In this document: positions 8,772-17,199 of the stretch, one piece after another | Layout: each line of letters opens with the position of its first letter | Position numbering within the stretch: the stretch's first letter is position 1 | NCBI GenBank assembly: GCA_014377915.1 | Contig: JACMOT010000156.1 | Span: 1-31,845 of the forward strand | Direction of reading: 5' to 3' | Source: Tardiphaga sp. | Lineage (GTDB): Bacteria; Pseudomonadota; Alphaproteobacteria; Rhizobiales; Xanthobacteraceae | Length of the DNA stretch: 31,845 bases | Notes under the pieces: generated by a model | Databases searched by the model: none | The model's input: only the letters and a program-made list of their open reading frames with translations | Told to the model about the DNA's origin: nothing | Position numbers and translations under genes: made by a program

Positions 8772-8853
8772 CAAGATTTCCGGCTGGATGTCCGTGAAGT
8801 CGACACTTCATCGGCCCGCGCTTGCAAAACCGAAAAGATCATGGCCGGTAGAG

Positions 8854-9010
8854 TTACGGACAACACGACACCGCGCCGCCCGGCACCACCACGCGCGCCA
8901 CCCAGTCGAGAAGAACAGCAGCGGCGAGACGGCTCCGCCGCCCCATCATCCGCTCACGGCCGACGCCATCCTTGAGACGCCATCCTTGAAGCGAGCGGAT
9001 GGATCGATGA
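8854..9010 (-). pseudogene. Relic of a SAM methyltransferase gene, internally deleted
   Basis: Read on the minus strand, this stretch encodes KDGVGRERMMGRRSRLAAAVLLDWVA and then, without a break, RVVVPGGAVS. These match two distant parts of the intact methyltransferase at 5662-6456: NDGAAYERMMGAWSRLAGDIFLDWLA (residues 9-34) and ARVVAPGG. The SAM-binding core between them is gone. Over about 90 bases the DNA agrees with the intact gene at roughly four of five positions by hand alignment. A 14-bp tandem duplication (8962-8975 and 8976-8989) and an extra CGCT near the start add further damage. An open frame from 9111 runs through it, but without the catalytic core it is not a functional enzyme. 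Confidence 0.7.
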
Positions 9011-9118
9011 TGGAGAAAACCCACGCCGTCGGCGCGGGTAGAGAAGAGATAGCACGAGCGACTTGTACGCCGTAGAGCCTGATGACCTAAAGATGAGTCG
9101 GCGTCCCCCACCCACCCC

Positions 9119-9239
9119 CGTCATTGCGCGCTCAGGGAAAGCCAATTGGCTTTCCCTGAGCGAAGCGGCGCGGCAATCCAGAACGCCGCGGGCCAGGCAA
9201 GACTCGATTGCCTCGTCGCAACGGCTCCTCGCCATGACG
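9119..9239. repeat. Palindromic intergenic repeat, family A (copy 2)
   Basis: It begins CGTCATTGCG (9119-9128) and ends GCTCCTCGCCATGACG (9224-9239). The right end differs by one base from the right arm of the copy at 957-1050, and GATTGC also lies inside both right arms. The left arm is interrupted by a perfect palindrome (9129-9162). The element sits just past the mutM stop, between mutM and the methyltransferase relic. Confidence 0.7.
9129..9162. repeat. Perfect 34-bp palindrome
   Basis: The sequence is self-complementary over all 34 bases with no loop and is centred on CCAATTGG (9142-9149). The left half reads CGCTCAGGGAAAGCCAA. It lies inside the left arm of the family A repeat. In DNA it could form a cruciform or a symmetric protein site. 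As RNA downstream of mutM it would fold into a hairpin, but no T-run follows on either strand. Confidence 0.85.
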
Positions 9240-9262
9240 GCCGAGGGACTACGGACACAAAT

Positions 9263-10144
9263 TCACTTCTGGCACTTCGGACACCAGAACGTCGAGCGCC
9301 CGTTCTGCACGAAGCGCTTCACGATGCCCTCGCAGCCATCGGTCTTGCAGGTCTCGTCCTCGCGATCATAGACCTGGAACGAATGCTGGAAGTAGCCGAG
9401 TTCGCCGGAGGTCTGGCGGTGGTCGCGCAGCGACGAGCCGCCGGCCTTGATGGCGAGGTTGAGTACGTCGTGGATGGCGCCGACCAGGCGCACCGCGCGA
9501 TCGGTCGGCTCGCCTTTTTGAGTGGCCAGCGTCGCGGCGAGGCGCCGCGGCGATAGTTGCGAGCGGAACAGCGCCTCGCAGACATAGATGTTGCCGAGCC
9601 CCGCGACCACGCGCTGGTCGAGCAATGCGGCCTTCAGGCTGGTCTTCTTGCCGGCGGTGGCCGCGGCCAGCATCGCGGCATCGAAGGCGTTGCCGAGCGG
9701 CTCCGGGCCGATGTCCTTCAGGAACGGCTCGCGCTCGATATCGGCGCGGGCAAAGATCTTCATGAAGCCGAAGCGGCGCGGATCGTTGTAGATCACGGAG
9801 GTACCCGAAGACATGTGGAACACCACATGGTCATGAGTACGGTCATCGCCGCGCGGATGATGGAACGCGCCGGGCGCGGTCGCGGCGCCGTCGGAGACGA
9901 CGCGGAACGAACCGGACATGCCGAGATGCATCAACAAAACGTCACCGGAGCCGAGATCGGCCAGCAAATATTTGGCCCGTCGCGACAGGCTGGTGACGGT
10001 CTGCCCGTCGAGCCGGGCCAGAAAGTCCGGCTGCAGCGGAAAACGCAGGTCGGGACGGCGCGCTTCGGCGCGCAGGATGCTGGCGCCCTCCATGGCCGGT
10101 TGCAGGCCGCGGCGGACGGTCTCGACTTCGGGCAGTTCGGGCAT
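9263..10144 (-). CDS. mutM: Formamidopyrimidine-DNA glycosylase (Fpg/MutM)
   Basis: This base-excision repair enzyme removes 8-oxoguanine and ring-opened purines and nicks the abasic site. The start at 10144 is fixed by chemistry: after Met removal the new N-terminal Pro2 ([13 protein letters not shown]) is the catalytic nucleophile, and Glu3 helps. Lys58 (RRAKYLL), the [12 protein letters not shown] helix and a C-terminal zinc finger are all present. The finger is Cys266-x4-Cys271-x16-Cys288-x2-Cys291, with the finger arginine in [11 protein letters not shown]. At 293 residues it is normal length. It is divergent from ubiE, with about 85 bp between the two starts. That gap must hold promoters for both directions. 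Confidence 0.97.
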   Translation of the reverse strand: MPELPEVETVRRGLQPAMEGASILRAEARRPDLRFPLQPDFLARLDGQTVTSLSRRAKYLLADLGSGDVLLMHLGMSGSFRVVSDGAATAPGAFHHPRGDDRTHDHVVFHMSSGTSVIYNDPRRFGFMKIFARADIEREPFLKDIGPEPLGNAFDAAMLAAATAGKKTSLKAALLDQRVVAGLGNIYVCEALFRSQLSPRRLAATLATQKGEPTDRAVRLVGAIHDVLNLAIKAGGSSLRDHRQTSGELGYFQHSFQVYDREDETCKTDGCEGIVKRFVQNGRSTFWCPKCQK

Positions 10145-10229
10145 GATCGACGTCATTCACCTTGAGGCCCGGACGTGATAGCGCCATTGCGACGGCCGCG
10201 CTATGGTGCGCCGCGACGAGGCTTTTTGG

Positions 10230-11000
10230 ATGACAACGATGGATCAGGCCGGCGAAACCACGCATTTCGGCTTCCGCGACGTCCCGGTGGACGACAAGCA
10301 GAATCTGGTCAACGACGTGTTCCACAGCGTGGCGCAGCGCTACGACCTGATGAACGACCTGATGTCGATCGGCATGCACCGCGTCTGGAAGGACGTGATG
10401 ATCCAGGCCCTGAACCCGCCGCGCTCCGACGCGCCATTCGCGCTGCTCGACGTCGCCGGCGGCACCGGGGATATTTCGTTCCGCGCGGCGAAGCAGGCCG
10501 GCGACGGCTTCCACGCCACCGTCTGCGACATCAACACCGGCATGCTCGAGGTTGGCCGCGAACGCGCGGTGACAAAACACCTCGAACACCGCGTCGATTT
10601 CGTCGAGGGCAATGCCGAGGCGCTCGACTTCGCCGACAAGAGTTTTGACGCCTACACGATCGCGTTCGGCATCCGCAACGTGCCGCGCATCGACCGCGCG
10701 CTCGCCGAGGCCTATCGCGTGCTGAGACCGGGCAGCCGGTTCCTGTGCCTGGAATTCTCCACCGTGGATGTCCCCGGCCTCGATACGATCTACGATTTAT
10801 TCTCGTTCAAGGTGATCCCGCCGCTCGGCAAGGCGGTCACCGGCGACGCGGAATCCTACCAGTATCTGGTGGAATCGATCCGGCAGTTTCCGAAACCCGC
10901 CGCCTTCGCCGAGATGATCCGCGACGCCGGATTTTCCCGTGTGAAATATGAGTCGCTGTCGGGCGGCATCGTCGCGCTGCATTCGGGCTGGCGTTTGTGA
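10230..11000 (+). CDS. ubiE: Ubiquinone/menaquinone biosynthesis C-methyltransferase UbiE
   Basis: This SAM-dependent enzyme C-methylates the benzoquinol ring of ubiquinone precursors (or demethylmenaquinol). Family signatures are [43 protein letters not shown] near the N-terminus, the SAM motif [11 protein letters not shown], and [34 protein letters not shown]. The start at 10230 has GAGG eight bases before it; ATGs at 10203 and 10239 are alternatives. The product is 256 residues. It is the first gene of a compact run with ubiB, coaBC and dut, and it overlaps ubiB by four bases (GTGA). The ubiE-ubiB pairing fits joint action in ubiquinone synthesis. Confidence 0.96.
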   Translation: MTTMDQAGETTHFGFRDVPVDDKQNLVNDVFHSVAQRYDLMNDLMSIGMHRVWKDVMIQALNPPRSDAPFALLDVAGGTGDISFRAAKQAGDGFHATVCDINTGMLEVGRERAVTKHLEHRVDFVEGNAEALDFADKSFDAYTIAFGIRNVPRIDRALAEAYRVLRPGSRFLCLEFSTVDVPGLDTIYDLFSFKVIPPLGKAVTGDAESYQYLVESIRQFPKPAAFAEMIRDAGFSRVKYESLSGGIVALHSGWRL

Positions 11001-12565
11001 TTTCTGCCCTGGTGCATATCGCGCGGCTGGCCCGCGCCGGTTTCGTGTTCGCGCGCGAGGGCGTGTTCGGCGTTGTCGATCCCGCGCTGGTGCCGCCGGG
11101 CGGCCAGCTGGCGATGCGGGTCGCGCGGCTGATCGAACGCCCCGGCGTCAAGTCCGGCGCGAGATTATCGGCGGCGCTGACGCGGCTCGGGCCGGCCTAT
11201 CTCAAGCTCGGCCAGTTTCTCGCTACCCGGCCCGACGTCGTCGGCGTGACGATGGCGCGCGATCTCGAAAGCCTGCAGGACCGGCTGCCGCCATTCTCGA
11301 TGACCGAGGCGGAAGGCGTGGTCGCGGCCTCGCTGGAGCGCCCGGTGGCGCAGCTCTATGCCAGCTTCAGCCCGCCGGTCGCCGCCGCCTCGATCGCGCA
11401 GGTGCATCGCGCCGAGATCGAAAAGGACGGCGTGCGCACCGCCGTCGCCGTGAAGGTGTTGCGGCCCAACGTCTCCGCCCAGTTCCGCCGCGACCTCGGC
11501 GACTTCATGTTCGTCGCGGTTCAGGCCGAGCAATATTCCGCCGAAGCCCGCCGGCTGCGGCTGATCGAGATCATCGACATCATGTCGCGCTCGGTGACGA
11601 TGGAAATGGATCTGCGGCTGGAGGCCGCCGCTCTGTCGGAGATGGCCGAGAATACCGCCGACGATCCGGATTTCCGCGTGCCGACGGTCGACTGGGACCG
11701 CACCTCGCACAATGTGCTGACGATGGAATGGATCGACGGCATCGCACTGAACGATCATGCGCGGCTGGCCGAATCCCAGGTCGACCTGCCCGATCTCGGC
11801 CGCAAGGTGATCCAGAGCTTTTTGCGCCACGCGCTGCGCGACGGCTTCTTTCACGCCGACATGCATCCGGGAAATCTGTTTCTGGATGATTCAGGCCGCC
11901 TCGTCGCGGTGGATTTCGGCATCATGGGCCGGCTCGGGCTGAAGGAACGCCGCTTCCTCGCCGAGATCCTGCTCGGCTTCATCACCCGAAACTATCGCCG
12001 TGTCGCCGAAGTGCATTTCGAGGCCGGCTACGTGCCGGCGCATCACTCGGTGGGGAATTTCGCGCAGGCGATCCGGGCGATCGGCGAGCCGATCCACAAC
12101 CGCACCGCCGAGGAAATCTCGATGGCCAAGTTGCTGACGCTGCTGCTCGAGGTCACCGGCCTGTTCGACATGCGAACCCGGCCGGAATTGATCCTGCTGC
12201 AGAAGACCATGGTGGTCGTCGAAGGCGTCGCGCGAAGCTTCGATCCGAAACTCGACATCTGGAAGGTCGCCGATCCCGTGGTGCGGGAATGGATCGAACG
12301 CAATCTCGGGCCGCTTGGAAAAATCCAAGGGGCCTTGTCCGGCGCCGGCGAGCTCGGCCACGTGTTCTCCGGCCTGCCGGCGATCGCCTCGCGCGCCGTC
12401 ACCGTGCTGGAGCAGCTCGAGACCATGAGCCGCGACGGACTGCGGCTCGATCCCGAGACCATCGCGGCGATCAGCCGCAGCCAGGCCAGCCAGGCGCGCT
12501 GGCGCATCGCCGGCATCTGGGTGATCGCGATCACCTTCCTCGGCATCCTGTGGTCCATGCATTAG
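10997..12565 (+). CDS. ubiB: UbiB-family (ADCK/ABC1) atypical kinase/ATPase
   Basis: This is a membrane-associated protein-kinase-like ATPase needed for ubiquinone biosynthesis. It probably helps extract or channel lipid intermediates rather than phosphorylating proteins. The UbiB hallmarks are [15 protein letters not shown] near residue 66 (KxGQ motif), [11 protein letters not shown] near 128 (Ala-rich loop replacing the Gly-rich one), AVKVLRP near 151, HADMHPGN near 286 and [10 protein letters not shown] near 306. A C-terminal membrane helix ([12 protein letters not shown]) is present. Translation begins with GTG inside the ubiE stop (GTGA), implying coupling. At 522 residues it is full length. 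Only 58 bp separate it from coaBC, and that gap holds an inverted repeat. Confidence 0.95.
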   Translation: MISALVHIARLARAGFVFAREGVFGVVDPALVPPGGQLAMRVARLIERPGVKSGARLSAALTRLGPAYLKLGQFLATRPDVVGVTMARDLESLQDRLPPFSMTEAEGVVAASLERPVAQLYASFSPPVAAASIAQVHRAEIEKDGVRTAVAVKVLRPNVSAQFRRDLGDFMFVAVQAEQYSAEARRLRLIEIIDIMSRSVTMEMDLRLEAAALSEMAENTADDPDFRVPTVDWDRTSHNVLTMEWIDGIALNDHARLAESQVDLPDLGRKVIQSFLRHALRDGFFHADMHPGNLFLDDSGRLVAVDFGIMGRLGLKERRFLAEILLGFITRNYRRVAEVHFEAGYVPAHHSVGNFAQAIRAIGEPIHNRTAEEISMAKLLTLLLEVTGLFDMRTRPELILLQKTMVVVEGVARSFDPKLDIWKVADPVVREWIERNLGPLGKIQGALSGAGELGHVFSGLPAIASRAVTVLEQLETMSRDGLRLDPETIAAISRSQASQARWRIAGIWVIAITFLGILWSMH

Positions 12566-12569
12566 TCGA

Positions 12570-12600
12570 TTGCAATGCTAGCGCGTCGTGCTAGCATTGC
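12570..12600 (+). promoter_or_regulatory. Inverted repeat over a candidate coaBC promoter (possible operator)
   Basis: GCAATGCTAGC (12572-12582) and its exact complement GCTAGCATTGC (12590-12600) are separated by 7 bp. Each arm contains TGCTAGC or GCTAGCA. A plausible promoter, TTGCAA (12570-12575), 16 bp, TAGCAT (12592-12597), lies within the repeat, so a protein bound there would cover both boxes. The coaBC start at 12624 follows 24 bp later. Because that gene begins with a ribbon-helix-helix domain, autoregulation is an obvious hypothesis. The repeat could instead be a weak ubiB terminator, but no T-run follows. Confidence 0.5.
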
Positions 12601-12623
12601 TGTCAGTTGATGCGAGGACCGAG

Positions 12624-14051
12624 ATGGCCAGCCTGACGATCCGTAAACTCGACGATGCGATTCGCGACGAGCTTCGGCTGCGCGCGGCGCGAAATGGCCG
12701 CTCGGTCGAGGATGAGGTCCGCGTCATCCTGCGCGAGGCGGCGCGGCCGGAGCGGGCGCTTTCCAGCCCTTTCCCGCACCAAAATGCGGGTCTTGCGACA
12801 AAAACAAGGCGAAATCCGAAAAGCTCTCCGGGTCAACGGGTTACCCTGATCATCGGGGGCGGAATCGCGGCCTACAAGGCGCTCGACCTGATCCGGCGTT
12901 TAAAGCAGCGACAGCTGCAAGTTCGCGTCGTGCTGACCCGCGCGGCGACGCAATTCGTGACGCCGCTCGCCGCCAGCGCGCTGTCCAACGAGCGCTGCTA
13001 CACCGATCTGTTCGACCCGCAGAGCGAGTTCGACGCCGGCCATATCCGGCTCGCGCGCGAATGCGATCTGATTGTCGTGGCACCTGCCACCGCCGACCTG
13101 ATGGCGAAGATGGCCAATGGCCATGCCGACGATCTCGCCTCCGCGATTCTTCTCGCCTCGAACAAAACGATCCTGCTGGCGCCGGCGATGAATCCGCTGA
13201 TGTGGAATAACGCCGCCACGCGTCGCAATACCGCGCAGTTGACGCGCGATGGCGTGGTCATGATTGGTCCGAATGCCGGTGAGATGGCCGAAGCGAACGA
13301 AGCCGGTGTCGGCCGCATGGCCGAGCCGATGCAGATCGCGGACGCCGCTGAAGCGTTGCTGCGGCCGTCGCAGGCGCAAACGCTGGCCGGCAAGCGCGTG
13401 CTGATCACCGCCGGCCCGACCCATGAGCCGATCGATCCGGTGCGCTACATCGCCAACCGCTCCTCGGGCAAGCAGGGTTTTGCGATCGCAGCCGCGGCAC
13501 AGGCCGCCGGCGCCGAAGTGATTCTGATCTCCGGACCGGTCGATCTCGACGATCCCGATGGCGTGACGGTGCAGCATGTCGAATCCCCGCGCGACATGCT
13601 CGCCGCGGTGGAAGCGGCGCTGCCGGTCGATATCGCGATCTTCGCCGCGGCCGTGGCCGACTGGCGGGTGGTCAGCGCGGGCGCGCAGAAACTGAAGAAG
13701 ACCGGCGCCGCGCTGCCGCCGCTGCAGCTCACGGAAAATCCCGACATCCTGGCGACGATCGCCAGACGCGCCGACAACCGCCCGCCACTGGTGATCGGCT
13801 TCGCCGCCGAGACCGAAAACCTGCTCGCCAATGCAAAAATAAAAATCGCGCGAAAAGGCTGCGACTGGATCGTCGCCAATGACGTCTCGCCATCCAGCGG
13901 TGTCATGGGCGGGGATAGCAACACGGTGCATTTGCTGACACGCCAGGGCAACGACATCGCCGTCGAGGCCTGGGCCGCGATGAGCAAAGGCGAAGTCGCA
14001 GCCACGCTGGTCGCGCGCATCGCTCAATATCTCGAGAAAGAAATGCCATGA
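12624..14051 (+). CDS. coaBC: RHH antitoxin-like domain fused to CoaBC (PPC decarboxylase / PPC synthetase)
   Basis: This 475-residue fusion has three parts. Residues 1-42 ([20 protein letters not shown], then [17 protein letters not shown]) match FitA/VapB-type ribbon-helix-helix antitoxins. After a 28-residue linker, CoaC (about 71-250) is the FMN-dependent phosphopantothenoylcysteine decarboxylase, with IGGGIAAYK, active His140 (GHIRLAR) and PAMN at 187-190. CoaB (about 256-475) ligates cysteine to phosphopantothenate, with [32 protein letters not shown] and QKLKK. No in-frame ATG, GTG or TTG occurs between the first codon and the CoaC core, so the fusion appears obligatory. AGGA five bases before ATG 12624 supports the start. 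The conserved CoaC clamp cysteine (E. coli Cys158) is replaced by Glu223. The gene ends in an ATGA overlap with dut. Confidence 0.93.
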   Translation: MASLTIRKLDDAIRDELRLRAARNGRSVEDEVRVILREAARPERALSSPFPHQNAGLATKTRRNPKSSPGQRVTLIIGGGIAAYKALDLIRRLKQRQLQVRVVLTRAATQFVTPLAASALSNERCYTDLFDPQSEFDAGHIRLARECDLIVVAPATADLMAKMANGHADDLASAILLASNKTILLAPAMNPLMWNNAATRRNTAQLTRDGVVMIGPNAGEMAEANEAGVGRMAEPMQIADAAEALLRPSQAQTLAGKRVLITAGPTHEPIDPVRYIANRSSGKQGFAIAAAAQAAGAEVILISGPVDLDDPDGVTVQHVESPRDMLAAVEAALPVDIAIFAAAVADWRVVSAGAQKLKKTGAALPPLQLTENPDILATIARRADNRPPLVIGFAAETENLLANAKIKIARKGCDWIVANDVSPSSGVMGGDSNTVHLLTRQGNDIAVEAWAAMSKGEVAATLVARIAQYLEKEMP

Positions 14052-14506
14052 GCGCCGTTATCTCCATCGACGTCCGGCAGCTCGCGCATGGCGCCGGCCT
14101 CGCGCTGCCGGCCTATCAGACCGCGCATGCGGCCGGGATGGACCTGCTCGCCGCGGTGCCGGCGGATGCGCCGATGATTCTCCAGGCTGGCCAATACATG
14201 CTGGTACCGACCGCGCTGACCATCGCGCTGCCACCTGGCTACGAAGCACAGGTGCGGCCGCGCTCCGGACTCGCCGCGAGGCACGGCGTCACGGTGCTGA
14301 ATTCGCCGGGCACCATCGACGCCGATTATCGCGGCGAGATTGGCGTATTGCTGATCAATCACGGCGCCGCGGCCTTCACCATCGAGCGCGGCGAACGCAT
14401 CGCACAGATGGTGATCGCGCCGATCGCGCGCGCGGAACTCATCGCCGCGACGGTGCTGAGCGAAACCGAGCGCGGCGGCGGCGGCTTCGGTTCCACCGGC
14501 CGATAG
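14048..14506 (+). CDS. dut: Deoxyuridine 5'-triphosphate nucleotidohydrolase
   Basis: This trimeric dUTPase hydrolyses dUTP to dUMP and pyrophosphate, keeping uracil out of DNA and feeding dTMP synthesis. All five family motifs are visible in 152 residues: AGMDLLAA (I), [12 protein letters not shown] (II), [17 protein letters not shown] (III), [10 protein letters not shown] (IV) and the C-terminal P-loop-like [12 protein letters not shown] (V). Its ATG overlaps the coaBC stop (ATGA), so translation is probably coupled. A dfp/coaBC-dut pair is a widespread arrangement. The last gene of this run is followed by 170 bp before the divL-like start, in which I see no strong terminator. Confidence 0.97.
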   Translation: MSAVISIDVRQLAHGAGLALPAYQTAHAAGMDLLAAVPADAPMILQAGQYMLVPTALTIALPPGYEAQVRPRSGLAARHGVTVLNSPGTIDADYRGEIGVLLINHGAAAFTIERGERIAQMVIAPIARAELIAATVLSETERGGGGFGSTGR

Positions 14507-14676
14507 GCACCTCACGCGTCCAAAACCGCCCGCAACGATTTCGTGTCCGGCTTTTTTGCTGAAGCGTTTTTGCGTTCACGGTCTGGACTCTTACCCCGCG
14601 ACTCCCGAAGAGGATATTGTCGGACGATTCGCGAGCGGTGAGCGGCCGTTCGGGAAGACGTGGTTTGGGGCGAATA

Positions 14677-17199
14677 ATGTCAGGCGTGATCGCGGCGATG
14701 CGTCGGACTTTGCTGTCATGCACCTCACTGGTGCGCGACGGGCTCGTGGTCATTGGCGTATCCGCCATCTGGACAATGTCCCCGGCCGAGGCCGCCGACG
14801 AAACCATAGCCGCGAAGTTCGTCGATATTTTTTCGGATCTCAACCGTCAGGAACTGGCGGCGCTGACCATGGCGCTAGCCGTGGTCGGTTTTTCCGTCGT
14901 CGCCACCATCCTGCTGATGCTGCACCGGATTCGCGCCGCCAGGACCGAGGCGAAACTGCGCAGCGATCTGCATGGCCTGCACGTCGAAGCCGATCGCTTC
15001 CGGGCGCTGCTGTTCGCCGAACCGCAGGTGCTGATCGCCTGGACCGCCGGCGACACCCGGCCCGAAATATCGGGCGACACCTCGCTGGTGATGTCGCAGG
15101 AGCCGCAGAACCATCAGCCGCAGCGCATTCTCGCGTTTGGTACCTGGCTGCCGCCGGAGCCGGCGCTGCAGATCGACCACGCCGTCGACGCGCTGCTCGA
15201 TGCCGGCGAGGGATTTCTGCTCAACCTCACGACCTCCAGCGGCCGCGCCATCGAGGCGATGGGGCGCGCCATTGGCGGGCAGGCGATCGTGCGGATTCGC
15301 GAACTCAGCGGATTGCGCCGCGAGCTCGCCGAAATGACGCTGCGCCACAAGGAATTATCGGAAGAGACCGAGACGCTGCGCGGCTTCGCGGCGGCCGCTC
15401 CCTGGCCGATCTGGACCCGGCACAGCGGCGGCGGGCTGACCTTCGTGAATGCCGCCTATGTCCGCGCGACCGAAGCCAGCAGCGGCGCCGATGCGATCGA
15501 GCGCAACCTCGAACTGCTCGACAGCGACGCGCGCAACAATCTGACGCGCGCGCTGAATGACAACCAGCCATTCACCGCGCGAGTGCCGATCGTGATTGCC
15601 GGTGAACGCCGCATCTACGACGTCCACGCGCTGAACGTTTCCGGCGGTAGCGCCGGCATGGCCATCGACGCTTCCGAAGCTTCCGCGCTGTCGGCCGCGC
15701 TGGTGCGGATGGCGGAAGCGCATCGCCGCACGCTGGATCAGCTGTCGTCGGGCGTCGCAGTATTCGATGCCCAGCGCCGGCTCGCCTTCTACAACGATTC
15801 CTACCGCCGTCTGTGGGACCTCGACCGGGCCTTCCTCGATAGCAATCCGGACGATTCAAGCGTCCTGGACCGCCTGCGCGCCGCGCGAAAACTGCCGGAG
15901 CAGCCGAACTTTCGCGAATGGAAATTGAAGCTGCACGAGGCCTACCGCGCCGTGGATCCGGCGAAGGACGTCTGGTATCTGCCCGACGGTCGCGCGCTCA
16001 GCATCGTGACAACGCCCAATCCCGAGGGCGGCGTCACCTATCTGTTCGACGACATCACCGAAAGCCTCGAACTGACGCGCCGCTTCGACGGCCTGATCCG
16101 GGTGCAGCGGGAGACGCTCGACAACCTCGCCGAGGCGGTCGCGGTGTTCGGCAGCAACGGCCGCGCGCAGTTGTTCAATCCCGCCTTCGCCAAGATGTGG
16201 AAACTGTCCGACGAAGCGATGCAGCAGCATCCGCATATCGAAATGGTGGAATCCTGGTGCCGACCGCTGTTCGATGACGCGATCACCTGGCAGACGCTGC
16301 GCGGCGCCATTACCGGAATCGAAAACCGCGTCGCGGTGCCGCTGAAACTGGAGCGCAAGGACGGCAGCGTGCTCGACTGCATGACGATGCCGCTACCCGA
16401 CGGCGCCACCATGCTGACCTTCCAGGATATCTCCGACGCCGAGAATGTCGAACGCGCGCTGCGCGAGCGCAACGAGGCGCTGGAAGCCGCCGACCAGATG
16501 AAGGTCGACTTTGTTCACCATGTCTCCTACGAACTGCGCTCGCCACTGACCACCATCATCGGCTTCGCGCATCTGCTCAGCGATCCCGTCACCGGCCCGC
16601 TGATGCCGAAGCAGGCCGAGTATCTCGACTACATTACGAGCTCGACCGGCGCGCTGCTTGCCATCATCAACAACATCCTCGATCTCGCCACCATCGATGC
16701 CGGCGCGATGACGCTGAATCTTGGTCCCATCGACATCCGCAAGACCATTGACGACGCCGCCGAGGGCATCCAGGACCGCCTCTCCCGCGATCGTATCGCA
16801 TTGAAGATCGACGTCGATCCAAGCATCGGCAATTTCACCGGCGACGAACGCCGGGTCGTGCAGGTGCTGTACAATCTTCTCGCCAACGCGGTCGGCTTTT
16901 CGCCGCAGGACTCCTCAGTGTCGCTAACGGCGCGGCGCGGCGAACACAAAGTCACCTTCACGGTCACCGACCATGGCCCGGGCATTCCGCCCGAAGTCAA
17001 GGACAAGGTGTTCGACTGGTTCGAAAGCCACGCCAATGGCTCGCGGCATCGCGGCGCCGGGCTCGGCCTGTCGCTGGTGCGCTCCTTCGTCGAACTGCAT
17101 GGCGGCAAGGTCCGCGTCGATTCCGTGGTCGGCAAGGGCACCACGGTGACCTGCGATTTCCCGGCCGACCAGACCGCGCATCGCAACGCAGCGGAATGA
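14677..17199 (+). CDS. divL: DivL-like PAS-containing pseudo-histidine kinase
   Basis: This 840-residue membrane protein has N-terminal hydrophobic segments (about residues 22-45 and 65-88), a long PAS-rich region (about 90-600), and a histidine-kinase core. In the H-box the usual phosphoacceptor His is Tyr618 (HHVSYELRSPLTTIIGF, codon at 16528-16530). This is the hallmark of Caulobacter DivL, a tyrosine pseudokinase that works with DivK and CckA to control CtrA and asymmetric division. ATP-binding boxes look intact: VLYNLLANAVGF (N), DHGPGIPPE (G1), FDWF (F) and GAGLGLSLV (G2). ATG 14677 with GGGG about six bases before it is preferred over a TTG at 14617. It overlaps the next gene by ATGA. 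No full CtrA site was recognised upstream. Confidence 0.85.
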   Translation: MSGVIAAMRRTLLSCTSLVRDGLVVIGVSAIWTMSPAEAADETIAAKFVDIFSDLNRQELAALTMALAVVGFSVVATILLMLHRIRAARTEAKLRSDLHGLHVEADRFRALLFAEPQVLIAWTAGDTRPEISGDTSLVMSQEPQNHQPQRILAFGTWLPPEPALQIDHAVDALLDAGEGFLLNLTTSSGRAIEAMGRAIGGQAIVRIRELSGLRRELAEMTLRHKELSEETETLRGFAAAAPWPIWTRHSGGGLTFVNAAYVRATEASSGADAIERNLELLDSDARNNLTRALNDNQPFTARVPIVIAGERRIYDVHALNVSGGSAGMAIDASEASALSAALVRMAEAHRRTLDQLSSGVAVFDAQRRLAFYNDSYRRLWDLDRAFLDSNPDDSSVLDRLRAARKLPEQPNFREWKLKLHEAYRAVDPAKDVWYLPDGRALSIVTTPNPEGGVTYLFDDITESLELTRRFDGLIRVQRETLDNLAEAVAVFGSNGRAQLFNPAFAKMWKLSDEAMQQHPHIEMVESWCRPLFDDAITWQTLRGAITGIENRVAVPLKLERKDGSVLDCMTMPLPDGATMLTFQDISDAENVERALRERNEALEAADQMKVDFVHHVSYELRSPLTTIIGFAHLLSDPVTGPLMPKQAEYLDYITSSTGALLAIINNILDLATIDAGAMTLNLGPIDIRKTIDDAAEGIQDRLSRDRIALKIDVDPSIGNFTGDERRVVQVLYNLLANAVGFSPQDSSVSLTARRGEHKVTFTVTDHGPGIPPEVKDKVFDWFESHANGSRHRGAGLGLSLVRSFVELHGGKVRVDSVVGKGTTVTCDFPADQTAHRNAAE

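Noticed and set aside
8854..9111. An 85-codon minus-strand frame as a functional small protein
   Set aside because: Its centre is recognisable as pieces of a methyltransferase joined across a missing core, so it is listed as a relic.
12588..12623. An upstream start for the RHH-CoaBC protein at 12588
   Set aside because: It would begin inside the inverted repeat and has no ribosome-binding site. The ATG at 12624 has AGGA at good spacing and starts exactly where the RHH family starts.
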